Numbered from the stretch's first letter, positions 8,870 to 17,261 are shown. The stretch: 38,157 nucleotides of DNA from Ignavibacteriaceae bacterium (GCA_008933765.1 WBUK01000022.1:1-38157), one strand, 5' to 3'. The notes: a model not told the origin generated them from the sequence alone. A program made the numbers and translations.

Positions 8870-9649
8870 AGGAAAAACCCGTCAACCTGTTACCGGGGTT
8901 TCAATTTGGCAGGACCCTGGGTCATTCCTATTATAATCGATAATGTTTTCAATACAGGAAATGCCTATGTATTGTCGCCGTCAGGTTTTTTTCCGCTTAG
9001 GGATTCCACCTCAGTATGGCCGTTAGGCTACCGGCATGGTTTGCCCTTTAAAATCTTTGGTACGGCGGGTCCTCTTCCGGTTGAGCTTTCTTCATTTGCT
9101 GCAAATGTTTTTGAAAGGGATGTAGCGCTTGAGTGGTCAACTGCCACTGAAACCAACAACATGGGATTCGAAGTTGAAAGAAATTTCAATGACGGAGCTT
9201 TCGCAAAAATTGGGTTCGTTAACGGAAACGGAACAACAACAGAACCAAAAGAATATTCATATATCGACAGGGATTTGCCCGTTGGTGTTTACGCTTACCG
9301 CCTTCGTCAGATAGATATGGACGGTGTATCCAAGTATTCAGATGAAATAGAAGTGAATATGACCTCACCGGGCGAGTATTCTTTAGGTCGGAACTTCCCG
9401 AATCCGTTTAACCCCTCGACAACTATTGATTTTTCGTTAATGAGTGATGGGCAGGTTACACTGAAACTGTACAACGCACTTGGTCAGGAGGTAAAAACCT
9501 TAGTCAGCGGTAACTACACGGCGGGAACTTACAAGATAGATTTCGACGGCTCAGGTTTGAACAGTGGTGTATATTTCTATTCACTTGAAGCCTCCGGTGT
9601 TGACGGCAGCAACTATTTCGCCACAAAAAAGATGATTCTGATGAAATAG
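8870..9649 (+). pseudogene. 3' fragment of a T9SS-exported surface protein
   Basis: The open frame has no ATG, no signal peptide and no usable ribosome site; it simply follows an in-frame TGA at 8867. The first 60 residues are unassigned cargo. They lead into the usual pre-sorting segment (LPVELSSFAANVFERDVAL, TATETNNMGFEVER, YAYRLRQIDMDG) and a complete type A sorting domain (RNFPNPFNPSTTIDF to KKMILMK). All other cargo genes here start with a signal peptide, so this is most likely the tail of a once larger gene whose 5' part is lost in the spacer before it. A TTG at 8906 could start a 247-residue protein, but it would not be exported. Confidence 0.65.
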
Positions 9650-9651
9650 AG

Positions 9652-9750
9652 GTTTACTTTAGGGTAATGTTCGATTAATATTTATCTGTAAAGTTTAGAA
9701 CACGCTGGTCAACTTTAGTTTACATTAGAGTAATGTTTGATTAATATAGG
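9652..9750. repeat. 66-bp direct duplication just after the T9SS fragment
   Basis: GTTTACTTTAGGGTAATGTT with CGATTAATAT (9652) recurs as GTTTACATTAGAGTAATGTT with TGATTAATAT (9718). The first copy starts three bases after the TAG stop of the T9SS fragment. Confidence 0.7.
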
Positions 9751-9767
9751 GAAATGTGTGATTTATT

Positions 9768-9911
9768 GAAAATTCACCTTCTTATGAATACGGCTCTGTT
9801 GCAATAAAGTTGCCCGGTGGGTGATTGTTGGTTTATTTGCGGAAAATTCATCTTGCTACGAAATTGATTCTTTTGAAATAAAGTTGCCCGGTGGGTGATT
9901 GTTGATTTAGT
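9768..9911. repeat. 74-bp tandem duplication upstream of tyrS
   Basis: Copies begin GAAAATTCA at 9768 and 9842. Their second halves are identical over AATAAAGTTGCCCGGTGGG and TGATTGTTG (9803 and 9877), while the first halves have drifted. It occupies the spacer before the tyrS promoter; no gene is seen. Confidence 0.8.
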
Positions 9912-9988
9912 GGTTACTGACTCCCATGACGAAAAAATTAAATCGGAATACATCACCTGATAATTCCGCAAAAAAGCATTGATTTCCG

Positions 9989-9996
9989 TAAATTTG
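9989..9996 (+). promoter_or_regulatory. Bacteroidota-type -7 box (TAAATTTG) of tyrS
   Basis: TAAATTTG matches TAnnTTTG and ends 41 bp before the ATG at 10038. The GTG at 9996 overlaps the last base of this box, which argues that translation starts at the ATG. No good -33 TTG is seen. Confidence 0.45.
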
Positions 9997-10037
9997 TGTT
10001 TGGTCTTTTTTTGAATTTAACACAGTTTCGGAAAAAT

Positions 10038-11315
10038 ATGTGGAATAATATTGTAGATGAATTGGAATGGCGCGGGCTGATTTATCAGTCAACCCCGCTG
10101 GATTTGCTAAAAGAACGGCTTAAAGAAAGGCCTATTACCCTTTACTGCGGTTTTGACCCAACAGCTGACTCACTTCACATCGGGCACCTGATCCCAATTC
10201 TGGGATTGCGGCGGTTTCAGCAGGCGGGGCACAATGTAATTGCCGTTATCGGCGGAGCAACGGCTCTGCTCGGCGACCCTTCCGGAAAAATGGCAGAAAG
10301 AGACCTTAACCCCGAGGAATTGGTGAAAGAATGGGCGGTTATTATCAAAGAGCAGCTTTCGCAGTATCTCGATTTTTCGGGTGAGCGCCCCGCCCAATTG
10401 GTTAATAACTACGACTGGATCAGCACCATTTCCGCTTTTGAGTATCTGCGGGATATAGGGAAAAGGTTCTCGGTTAATGTGATGGTAACCAAAGAGTCGG
10501 TGAAGAGAAGGCTGCAAGACCCCGATGCCGGCATTTCCTACACAGAATTTAGCTATATGATTATGCAGGCTTTTGATTATTTCACACTGAACGAGCGCTT
10601 AGATTGCGAACTGCAGATTGGCGGAAGCGACCAGTGGGGAAACATCACCGCGGGGATGGACCTGATTTGGAAAAAGAAGAATAAAAAGGTGCACTGCATG
10701 ACCTTCCCGCTGATTTCCACCGCAGACGGCAAAAAAATCGGCAAAACTGAAGCCGGCACCATCTGGCTTGATAAAAAACGCACTTCACCCTACGAACTTT
10801 ACCAGTACTGGCTGAACACCGATGACCGCGATGTGATTAAATTCCTCAAATTTTACACTTTCCTTTCCAAAGAAGAGATTGAAGAATTAGAGGCAACACA
10901 CACCGAAGACCCGGGCAGAAGGGTAGCCCACCGCAAACTTGCAGAAGAAGTAACAGAGTTAATCCACGGAAAAGAAGAGATGTTGGGAGCTGTTGCAGCT
11001 TCGAAAGCCCTTTTTGGCGAAGGGGAAATTACGGCAATAAACAGCGCAACTTTTGAGTCGCTGATTGCAACAACACCTTTTGTTGAACTTTCTGCCACGG
11101 AGCCACTCCCCGGCTTGGTTGATATTTTGGTTATTTCAGGTTTGTACCCGAGCAAGGGGCAGGCGAGAAAAGACTTAACGGGCGGCGGAATTTATTTCAA
11201 CAACCAAAGAATTACCGACCCTGATTTTACTCCATCTAATGAGAACCTGATTCACGGAAAATATTTTGTTCTCAGAAAAGGGAAGAAGAACTTCAAACCC
11301 GGCGTTGTTAGATGA
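10038..11315 (+). CDS. tyrS: Tyrosyl-tRNA synthetase
   Basis: A 425-residue class Ib synthetase from the ATG at 10038 (MWNNIVDELEWRG), matching the usual bacterial length. An upstream GTG (9996) would add 14 residues unlike the family and overlaps a promoter box. The HIGH motif is at residues 47-50 in ADSLHIGHL. The tyrosine/tRNA-binding segments YTEFSYMIMQAFDY and LQIGGSDQWGNI are present. The second catalytic loop is KIGKTEAG, the TyrRS-type KFGKT variant of KMSKS. An S4 RNA-binding domain closes the protein. It charges tRNA-Tyr in the cytoplasm. yraN follows after 97 bp on the same strand. Confidence 0.96.
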   Translation: MWNNIVDELEWRGLIYQSTPLDLLKERLKERPITLYCGFDPTADSLHIGHLIPILGLRRFQQAGHNVIAVIGGATALLGDPSGKMAERDLNPEELVKEWAVIIKEQLSQYLDFSGERPAQLVNNYDWISTISAFEYLRDIGKRFSVNVMVTKESVKRRLQDPDAGISYTEFSYMIMQAFDYFTLNERLDCELQIGGSDQWGNITAGMDLIWKKKNKKVHCMTFPLISTADGKKIGKTEAGTIWLDKKRTSPYELYQYWLNTDDRDVIKFLKFYTFLSKEEIEELEATHTEDPGRRVAHRKLAEEVTELIHGKEEMLGAVAASKALFGEGEITAINSATFESLIATTPFVELSATEPLPGLVDILVISGLYPSKGQARKDLTGGGIYFNNQRITDPDFTPSNENLIHGKYFVLRKGKKNFKPGVVR

Positions 11316-11318
11316 TTG

Positions 11319-11440
11319 GGCACGGAGTTTGAAATGAGCACAATTGAAACCGGGAAATCATTTTGCCGCTGCGTAAGGAGTTGCAGTAAGATGAACAGGC
11401 ACGAGGTCTGAGATGGGCACTATTGAAACCGGGAAGCAAG
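11319..11440 (+). repeat. 79-bp duplication of the yraN start
   Basis: GGCACG at 11319 and 11398 opens two copies of a unit ending in a start codon and its first codons: ATG at 11334 encodes MSTIETGK and ATG at 11413 encodes MGTIETGK. The upstream copy runs into a different frame and leads nowhere. The 5' end of yraN, with its leader, has been tandemly duplicated. Confidence 0.85.
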
Positions 11441-11778
11441 GGGAAAGAATTGCCGCCGAATATCTAATCTCGCAAGGCTTCAGGATATTGGACAAAAACT
11501 GGCGGGAAAGCCACGGTGAGCTGGATATTGTGGCACTCGATAACACAACCTTAGTATTCGCGGAAGTAAAATACCGTGCCGATGAAGAGTTCGCGGGAAT
11601 TGAATACGCCATTTCGCACTCAAAAGCGCGCTCTTTGAAGAAATATGCACAGAAATATATGCTGAAAACTGATGTCTATTACGAAGAAATAAGGTTTGAT
11701 TTTATCGGGATACTTCCCAACCCTGACGGTTCTTTCCGCGTTGAATATGCCAAGAATTTTATTGACTGGAGAGGGTGA
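11413..11778 (+). CDS. yraN: YraN family (UPF0102) nuclease-fold protein
   Basis: A 121-residue protein of normal length for UPF0102/YraN. It has the family start TGKQGERIAAEYLISQGF (6-23), then GELDIVA and LVFAEVKYR, the D-ExK pattern of a PD-(D/E)XK-like nuclease fold, and ends with an FDFIGI strand. Family members lie near housekeeping genes and are thought to be nucleic-acid related; no defined reaction is established. The start used is the ATG at 11413; a copied start 79 bp upstream is not in frame with the gene. It is probably cotranscribed with tyrS. Downstream lies the six-copy array of the convergent phosphatase gene. Confidence 0.9.
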   Translation: MGTIETGKQGERIAAEYLISQGFRILDKNWRESHGELDIVALDNTTLVFAEVKYRADEEFAGIEYAISHSKARSLKKYAQKYMLKTDVYYEEIRFDFIGILPNPDGSFRVEYAKNFIDWRG

Positions 11779-11787
11779 TTAGGGTGA

Positions 11788-12069
11788 TTAAGGCAATTAA
11801 TATCATTCTAAATAATTCTCCCTCTGCTCAGATAGCGGAATTTAAAAATTAATCTGAAAAACTTCTCTTTCTGCACCGATAGCGGAATTAAAAATTACCA
11901 CGAAAAACTTCTCTTTCTGCACCGATATTGGGAATTAAAAATTACCGCGAAAAACTTCTCCCGAACGGCTGCAGTGGCAATTTAAAGGTTACTCCGAATA
12001 ACTTTTCCAGAGCAACTGCAGTGGGAATTAAGGGTTATTCTGAATAACTTCTCTTAAGCATTTGCAGAA
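11788..12069 (-). repeat. Six-copy 46-47 bp array built from the phosphatase 3' end
   Basis: The anchor AACTTCTC (or a close variant) recurs at 11814, 11861, 11907, 11954, 12001 and 12047, so the period is 46-47 bp. The last copy is the real 3' end of the phosphatase gene (LQMLKRSYSE, TAA). Read on the minus strand, neighbouring copies encode the same segment with a stop kept in phase: LQLLWKSYSE-stop, LQPFGRSFSR-stop, RCRKRSFSW-stop, RCRKRSFSD-stop. Copies have diverged with distance, as in stepwise duplication. The array fills nearly the whole gap to yraN. Confidence 0.9.
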
Positions 12070-12826
12070 CCGTTGAATGCAAATCAGCATTTCCTGCAAC
12101 CAGCACATCAACTTTTCCGCCCGGTTTCAACTCGTTTCCCTCCCAGTCGGTGATAACCGCACCCGAGCCTTTAAGCACCGGTGCAAGTGCCGCCCAGTCG
12201 TGCAAATTCAGCCCTTTTTCGGCAACAATATCGACATAGCCCGAAGCGCACAAACCGTACTGGTAGGCGTCGCCGCCGAAACTCATAATGTGCACCGACT
12301 CTTTCAGTTTGTTGAAAAAATTGCGTGCACCCGGTTCTTCAAACATCCATGGGGAAGTGGTGCTGAACTTCGCCCGGCGAAGCTCACGAAGATCGGATGC
12401 CTTTATTATATCGCCGTTCATCGTAGATGGGTTGCCCTCAACCCCTATCCACCTTTCGCGGGTAATTGGCTGATCGATCACACCAAGAATCGGCACATCA
12501 TTTTCCAAAAGTGCTATTAAAGTGGCGAAAACGGGCTTTCCGCAGCTGAATGCTATTGTGCCGTCGATAGGGTCGATTACCCAAGTGTAGTTATTTTGGC
12601 TCTCTTTTTTGCCAAATTCTTCCCCAATTATGCCGGAATCGGGGTCTTCGAACTCAATTTCGGCGCGGAGTTTTTCCTCCACTTCCCTGTCAGCAATCGT
12701 AACAATTGGTGAAGAAGATTCTTTAAACTCAGGTTTAATTTCGCCTCGGAAATATCGTTCAACAATAGAGCCGGCAAGGTCGGCGAGGTGTTCGGCAAAC
12801 AGCTGATAGCCATAGTAACTTTTCAT
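12035..12826 (-). CDS. Inositol-monophosphatase family phosphatase (possible histidinol-phosphatase)
   Basis: A 263-residue Mg-dependent phosphatase of the FIG superfamily. Metal and substrate residues are in IIGEEFG (Glu69, Glu70), the DPIDGT box (85-90), and the second signature LHDWAALAPVL near residue 210. Length and the WAALAPVL form resemble the IMPase-like histidinol-phosphatases (HisN) as much as myo-inositol monophosphatases, so the substrate is open. No signal peptide. It lies downstream of thrS on the same strand with a 201-bp gap that holds a 10-bp inverted repeat. Its final 11 codons and stop are the seed of the six-copy array at its 3' end. Confidence 0.88.
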   Translation of the reverse strand: MKSYYGYQLFAEHLADLAGSIVERYFRGEIKPEFKESSSPIVTIADREVEEKLRAEIEFEDPDSGIIGEEFGKKESQNNYTWVIDPIDGTIAFSCGKPVFATLIALLENDVPILGVIDQPITRERWIGVEGNPSTMNGDIIKASDLRELRRAKFSTTSPWMFEEPGARNFFNKLKESVHIMSFGGDAYQYGLCASGYVDIVAEKGLNLHDWAALAPVLKGSGAVITDWEGNELKPGGKVDVLVAGNADLHSTVLQMLKRSYSE

Positions 12827-12865
12827 TTTCGTCTCACAGTATTTCGATTAATTTAGTACAAAGTG

Positions 12866-12894
12866 CCGGCTGATTAAATTACAAAATCAGCCGG
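12866..12894. repeat. Inverted repeat in the thrS-phosphatase gap
   Basis: CCGGCTGATT (12866-12875) and AATCAGCCGG (12885-12894) form perfect 10-bp arms around a 9-nt loop. No T-run follows on either strand, so it is not a classic terminator. It could stabilise the thrS transcript end or be a protein site. Confidence 0.5.
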
Positions 12895-13027
12895 GTTATA
12901 TTTCAGGGGGAAAGGCAATAACTTAGGGAAAAAACTTTGTTGTTCCCTTCTTATTTATTTAAAACATCCTCCGGTTAAACGCAGTAAGTTTCAGGAGAAA
13001 CCCACTGAATCTACAGGCTCAGATAAG

Positions 13028-14830
13028 CTACACTTCCACATCGGAGAAATTATCCATAATTCGTTCACGGCGCAGGCGCAGAACTTTTTCTATGGCAGTA
13101 TCAGCCGAAACGGTAAATTGCTCCTGCACTGCATAGCGCCTCCAGGTGATCGAACGATCAGCTTTTTCGTTATCACCAATAATCCAGATGTTGGGGTTCT
13201 TTTTGGTAACCGCTTTTCTGATTTTTTTGTTGAACGAGTCGTCAGAAGTGTCGATATCCGCACGGATTCCCAGAGCAATCATTTTTTCTTTCAGCTCATT
13301 TGCATAATCAATCACGCCTTCGTTCACCGGTACAAGCACCACCTGATTTGGGGACATCCAGGTCGGGAACGCCCCGCCCCAAAACTCTATCAGGAACGAG
13401 ATGAACCGCTCGTGTGTCGAAAGCGGTGCACGGTGAAGAATGTAGGGTTGTTTCATTGTGCCGTCTTTTGCGGAGTACCACAAGTCGAACCTTTTAGCCA
13501 TCACAAAATCTAACTGGCAGGTTGAAACGGTCTCTTCCCTACCGAGCAAATTTTTAATCTGAATATCAACTTTAGGCCCGTAAAAAGCGGCTTCTCCGAC
13601 TTCTTCAACAAAATCGATATTGTTTTCTTTCAGAATTTCGCGAACTATGTTTTCGCTGAACTGCCATTCATCTTCTGCGTCAACATATTTATCACTTTTG
13701 GGGTCGTGCAGCGAAAGGCGAACGCGGAAATTACCTAACCTCAGATAGCCGTAATAAAACTTGTAAAGATCCATCACAGCGGCAAATTCTTGTTTCAGTT
13801 GGTCATACTCGCAGTAGATGTGTGCGTCGTTCAGGCACATTGCCCTTACACGAAGCAGCCCGGAGAGGGAACCGTGCTTTTCGTAACGGAACATATCGCC
13901 GTACTCAGCCAATCTGTAAGGAAGTTCTCTGTAACTTCTCGGACGAAAACTGTAAATCTTATGGTGGTGCGGGCAGTTCATCGGTCTGAGGTAATATTCA
14001 GTGTTTTCATCCAATACCATCGGCGGGAACATCGATTCTGCGTAGTAAGGCAGGTGCCCCGAGCGATAATAAAGCGCAGATTTGCTTAAAGACGGAGTGG
14101 AAACATGATGATAGCCCGCCCTGAACTCAACATCTTTCGCCCACGCTTCAAGTTCAGCACGGATCACGGCGCCGTTGGGAAGCCACAGAGGCAAGCCCGC
14201 CCCCACTTCCTCGTCGATCATAAAAATTTCAAGTTCCTGCCCGAGCTTTCGGTGGTCGCGCTGCATGGCAAGTTCACGGCGTTTGATGTAATCTTTCAGC
14301 TCTTCTTCCGACTCGAACGCCAGCCCGTAAATTCTGGTGAGCATCGGTCGTTTTTCATCGCCGCGCCAATAACTTCCGGAAACTCGATCTAATTTCCAAG
14401 CTTTTGGCGGAATTTCAGAAGTGTTGTGAATGTGGGGTCCTTCGCACATGTCTATAAAGGGCCCGTTCTGATAGAAACTCAGCTCGCCGTTTTCCGCCTG
14501 CCCTGTTTCAACGAGTTCTTTAGCGTATTCAACTTTATAGGGCTGATCCATCTCTTTGAGCAGAGTGAGTGAATCATCTAAGTTCTTGTAAAAAATCCCA
14601 AACTCCTGCTTCTGATTGATGATTTTATACATCGATTTTTCAATTTTCTTAAAATCTTCAACCGAAACTTTCTCGTCACCAAAATCGAAATCGTAATAAA
14701 AACCGTTATCCACGGGGGGCCCAAAACCCATTTTTGCGTTGGGGTAATGCTCCAAAACGGCCTGCGCCATAATATGTGCTAAAGAGTGCCTGATTTTATA
14801 TAAATTATCCGCTTCTTTCATCTCATTCAC
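13028..14830 (-). CDS. thrS: Threonyl-tRNA synthetase lacking the TGS domain
   Basis: A 600-residue class II synthetase. It begins directly with the editing domain (RHSLAHIMAQAV, His15 and His19), so the usual 60-residue N-terminal TGS domain is absent; standard bacterial ThrRS has about 640 residues. The catalytic core has YLRPMNCPHHHKIY with the zinc-binding Cys, the RYEKHGSLSGLLRVR motif 2 region, and LHRAPLSTHERFISFLIE as motif 3. The anticodon-binding domain (MSPNQVVLVPVNEG onward) is complete. The APLSTHERF form of motif 3 recalls a second ThrRS clade that I associate with cyanobacteria and others, rather than the E. coli type. No frameshifted TGS is visible before the ATG. It charges tRNA-Thr in the cytoplasm. 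Confidence 0.95.
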   Translation of the reverse strand: MNEMKEADNLYKIRHSLAHIMAQAVLEHYPNAKMGFGPPVDNGFYYDFDFGDEKVSVEDFKKIEKSMYKIINQKQEFGIFYKNLDDSLTLLKEMDQPYKVEYAKELVETGQAENGELSFYQNGPFIDMCEGPHIHNTSEIPPKAWKLDRVSGSYWRGDEKRPMLTRIYGLAFESEEELKDYIKRRELAMQRDHRKLGQELEIFMIDEEVGAGLPLWLPNGAVIRAELEAWAKDVEFRAGYHHVSTPSLSKSALYYRSGHLPYYAESMFPPMVLDENTEYYLRPMNCPHHHKIYSFRPRSYRELPYRLAEYGDMFRYEKHGSLSGLLRVRAMCLNDAHIYCEYDQLKQEFAAVMDLYKFYYGYLRLGNFRVRLSLHDPKSDKYVDAEDEWQFSENIVREILKENNIDFVEEVGEAAFYGPKVDIQIKNLLGREETVSTCQLDFVMAKRFDLWYSAKDGTMKQPYILHRAPLSTHERFISFLIEFWGGAFPTWMSPNQVVLVPVNEGVIDYANELKEKMIALGIRADIDTSDDSFNKKIRKAVTKKNPNIWIIGDNEKADRSITWRRYAVQEQFTVSADTAIEKVLRLRRERIMDNFSDVEV

Positions 14831-14844
14831 TAAATTTTAAAATT

Positions 14845-14852
14845 TATCTTTG
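14845..14852 (+). promoter_or_regulatory. Bacteroidota-type -7 box (TATCTTTG) before the MBOAT operon
   Basis: TATCTTTG fits TAnnTTTG and lies about 140 bp before the MBOAT ATG, in the gap between divergent thrS and this operon. No clear -33 element. A 17-codon frame (ATG near 14888) follows it but has no support. Confidence 0.4.
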
Positions 14853-14991
14853 TAATTTAGCGATTTCCGATAACTTAAAGGGTGATAATGATGCAGTTTG
14901 AAAGGAGTAATTACTTCAAAGAAGCCGGAAGCATTTACTAAATCTGATTATTTTCTTAAATTGCAATTTATTTTTTTTATAATATCAATTG

Positions 14992-16110
14992 ATGCTTACA
15001 CTCAGTTTTATCGGTTTTTTAATAATTTCACTAATCGGGTATTGGGCTTTACGGAGTCAAAAATACCGGGTTGCTTTCCTTATCATAACCGGATTATCCT
15101 ATATTTTCCACCTTGATATTAAATCGGGAATTTTTGTGATAGCTCTTACCGTTTTAACTTGGTTTCTCGGTAACCGGTTAAAAAAGAAAAGAACTACTGC
15201 ATTGTTATCTGTCTCCGTTGTTTTAGTTGTTACTTCGCTATTATATTTCAAATATTCAAATTTTTTCTTCATTCTCCTGGATTTAAAACAATTTATTATT
15301 AATGAAAAAATATTCCTGCCTTTAGGGATTTCGTATATCACCTTCAAACATATTAGTTACTTAGCTGACATATATTGGGAGAAGATTGAACCGGGATCAT
15401 TTTTAAATTTTTTATTATATAGCGCTTTTTTTCCAATTTTTCTCGCCGGGCCTATTGAACGATTCGAAAGATTTGAACCTCAGTTAAAAGAAACGCTTAA
15501 ATTTAAACTTTCAGATTTTGGAGAGGGATACAAAAGAATTGCTTATGGGATTTTTAAAAAATTTGTAATTGCAGATGGAATTGGTATTCTTTTAACCCGT
15601 GAAATAATTAGTTCTGCCACACCGGGGATTCCCAAAGAAATTACCAATCTAATTTTGTTTTCTTTTCAAATTTATTTTGATTTTGCCGCTTACTCTGATA
15701 TTGCGATTGGTTCTTCCCGATTCTTTGGGATAAAAATTATGGAAAATTTCAATTATCCTTACTTAAGTCCAAACATCGCAATATTTTGGAATAATTGGCA
15801 TATCTCACTTTCGGAATGGTTAAGAGACTATATTTTCTATCCGTTATCATTTGCCTTAAGACGCCGTAAATTTTTAAATTATTTTACGCCGGTTGTAACG
15901 ATGTTCGTTTGTGGATTGTGGCACGGTGCCTCAACGGGGTTTATTATTTGGGGGCTGTGGCATGGATTAGGGCTATTTGTTTACCAATTTTGGTCGAGAA
16001 GTGCTATGGCAAAAAAGATTAATCAATTTCCGTTGCAGGGAGTGTTCAATACTGTAGGCGTACTCATCACCTTTACATTTATAACTATTGGTTGGCTGTG
16101 GTTCAGATAA
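14992..16110 (+). CDS. MBOAT family O-acyltransferase (AlgI-like)
   Basis: A polytopic membrane protein of 372 residues from the ATG at 14992, just after an in-frame TTG. It has many hydrophobic helices and the MBOAT hallmarks: FWNNWHISLSEWLRDYIFYP with the conserved His (about 270), and CGLWHGAS with the catalytic-type His (about 311). FLAGPIERF is the AlgI-type GP motif. AlgI relatives usually have 460-520 residues; this one ends at ITIGWLWFR, where those continue, so it is a short form or C-terminally trimmed. It would move an acyl group across the membrane onto a polysaccharide. The next gene starts inside its last codons. Base composition is more AT-rich than the flanking thrS, a possible sign of transfer. 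Confidence 0.85.
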   Translation: MLTLSFIGFLIISLIGYWALRSQKYRVAFLIITGLSYIFHLDIKSGIFVIALTVLTWFLGNRLKKKRTTALLSVSVVLVVTSLLYFKYSNFFFILLDLKQFIINEKIFLPLGISYITFKHISYLADIYWEKIEPGSFLNFLLYSAFFPIFLAGPIERFERFEPQLKETLKFKLSDFGEGYKRIAYGIFKKFVIADGIGILLTREIISSATPGIPKEITNLILFSFQIYFDFAAYSDIAIGSSRFFGIKIMENFNYPYLSPNIAIFWNNWHISLSEWLRDYIFYPLSFALRRRKFLNYFTPVVTMFVCGLWHGASTGFIIWGLWHGLGLFVYQFWSRSAMAKKINQFPLQGVFNTVGVLITFTFITIGWLWFR

Positions 16111-17069
16111 AAAAAATCTTTCTTTTCGTTTTATCGTTTGTAACCGCATTTATTTTGGTTGAATTATTTCTTCAATATGTGATTGGGTTCCCAACTTACT
16201 CAGTTGAAAAAAAATTGACAGGTATTCGCGGATCAGCATCAGGAACTCAAAATATTTTTATTCCAAACTCAACTTTTTTTAATGTTGAAGGTGGGTTGCA
16301 GATTTACAGGAGGAATAATCTTGGCTTTACCGGGTTAGATGTTGATACTATAAATAGAAAAGAATTTATAGCAATTTTAGGAAACTCATATCTGGAAGCG
16401 TATCAAGTACCTCCCGAGAGTACAGCGGTAGGCATTTTACAGATATCACTTCAAAATGGGGGATCGAATTATCAAGTTGTTAATTTGGGTAATTCGGGGC
16501 ACGACCCAATGGATTTACTCTATCGTTTATATTATTATGACCAATTCTTTCATTTCAAAAAAATTATTTTAGTAATCCCTGCGAGCCAATCAGATTGGCT
16601 AAACAGGCAACCTTCGTTGAAATTTTCCCCTCAAAAAATTGTGGAGAATAAAGCAGGGCTTTCTAAATATTTAATACCTTTGAGAAATCACTCTGTTTTC
16701 CTTGACCTATTTGCTAAAACAATTAATGCTAAGGAACAGCAAGGAGATGCGGTTCCGGAAATTGAAACTCCGCAAAAGAGACAAAAAACTGAATTAAAGT
16801 ATGATGCCGAATACGACAATAAACTCAAGCAAGTTGTAACTCAATATAATTCGTTATACCCCGGTAAAATAGCGATTATAAATATTGGTGAAAATGAACT
16901 GGAAACGATACCCGATTCAACAAAGAATTACATACTTTCCTCAAACATCAGATACTTATGGCGCCCAATTAATAAACCTATAAACAAAATTAACGGGAAA
17001 GGTCATTTAAATACTACCGGAAATCGTGAATTAGGAAAAACTTTATATGAGTTATTTAAACAAGATTAA
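16098..17069 (+). CDS. SGNH/GDSL-type hydrolase-like membrane-anchored protein
   Basis: About 323 residues beginning with one N-terminal membrane helix (IFLFVLSFVTAFILVELFL). AILGNSYLEAYQV carries the likely block I serine (GNS in place of GDS), NLGNSGHDPMDLLYRLYYY resembles block II, and the C-terminal GHLNTTGNRELG supplies the block V histidine. This is the AlgJ/AlgX-like role: a periplasmic partner that transfers or removes acyl groups handled by the MBOAT. The start is uncertain: GTG at 16098 or TTG at 16092, both overlapping the MBOAT 3' end by 13-19 bp, which implies translational coupling. The function is inferred from fold motifs and neighbour. Confidence 0.75.
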   Translation: MVQIKKIFLFVLSFVTAFILVELFLQYVIGFPTYSVEKKLTGIRGSASGTQNIFIPNSTFFNVEGGLQIYRRNNLGFTGLDVDTINRKEFIAILGNSYLEAYQVPPESTAVGILQISLQNGGSNYQVVNLGNSGHDPMDLLYRLYYYDQFFHFKKIILVIPASQSDWLNRQPSLKFSPQKIVENKAGLSKYLIPLRNHSVFLDLFAKTINAKEQQGDAVPEIETPQKRQKTELKYDAEYDNKLKQVVTQYNSLYPGKIAIINIGENELETIPDSTKNYILSSNIRYLWRPINKPINKINGKGHLNTTGNRELGKTLYELFKQD

Positions 17070-17202
17070 ACAGCTACTATCGGACCATATTTTTCTAAAA
17101 TATCTGATAATTAACATTATTTTCTTTCTTGGTCTCTTTGGTTTATTATTAGGCAGATTAATCCTAAAAGAATCAAATCCATTTTTCTATGCCGATTTTT
17201 AG
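17047..17202 (+). CDS. Small single-helix membrane protein (DUF5989-like)
   Basis: A 51-residue ORF overlaps the SGNH gene by 23 bp. It begins MSYLNKIKQLLSDHIFLKY, has one long hydrophobic segment (IINIIFFLGLFGLLLGRLIL), and ends ESNPFFYADF. The small DUF5989 proteins found in polysaccharide-modification and carbamoyltransferase clusters have the same plan: short amphipathic start, one helix, and an ending like PFIYTLF. The overlap, size and ending support a real gene coupled to the two before it. The family assignment is from memory and tentative; the role is unknown, perhaps a complex stabiliser. Confidence 0.6.
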   Translation: MSYLNKIKQLLSDHIFLKYLIINIIFFLGLFGLLLGRLILKESNPFFYADF

Positions 17203-17261
17203 CCAAACAACTAAGAAATAAATAACATCTAAATCGACATTTAGGGAAATAAATCCCCCCC

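Noticed and set aside
9996..10037. GTG start that would lengthen TyrS by 14 residues
   Set aside because: It overlaps a -7 promoter box, and the extra residues are not like the TyrS family.
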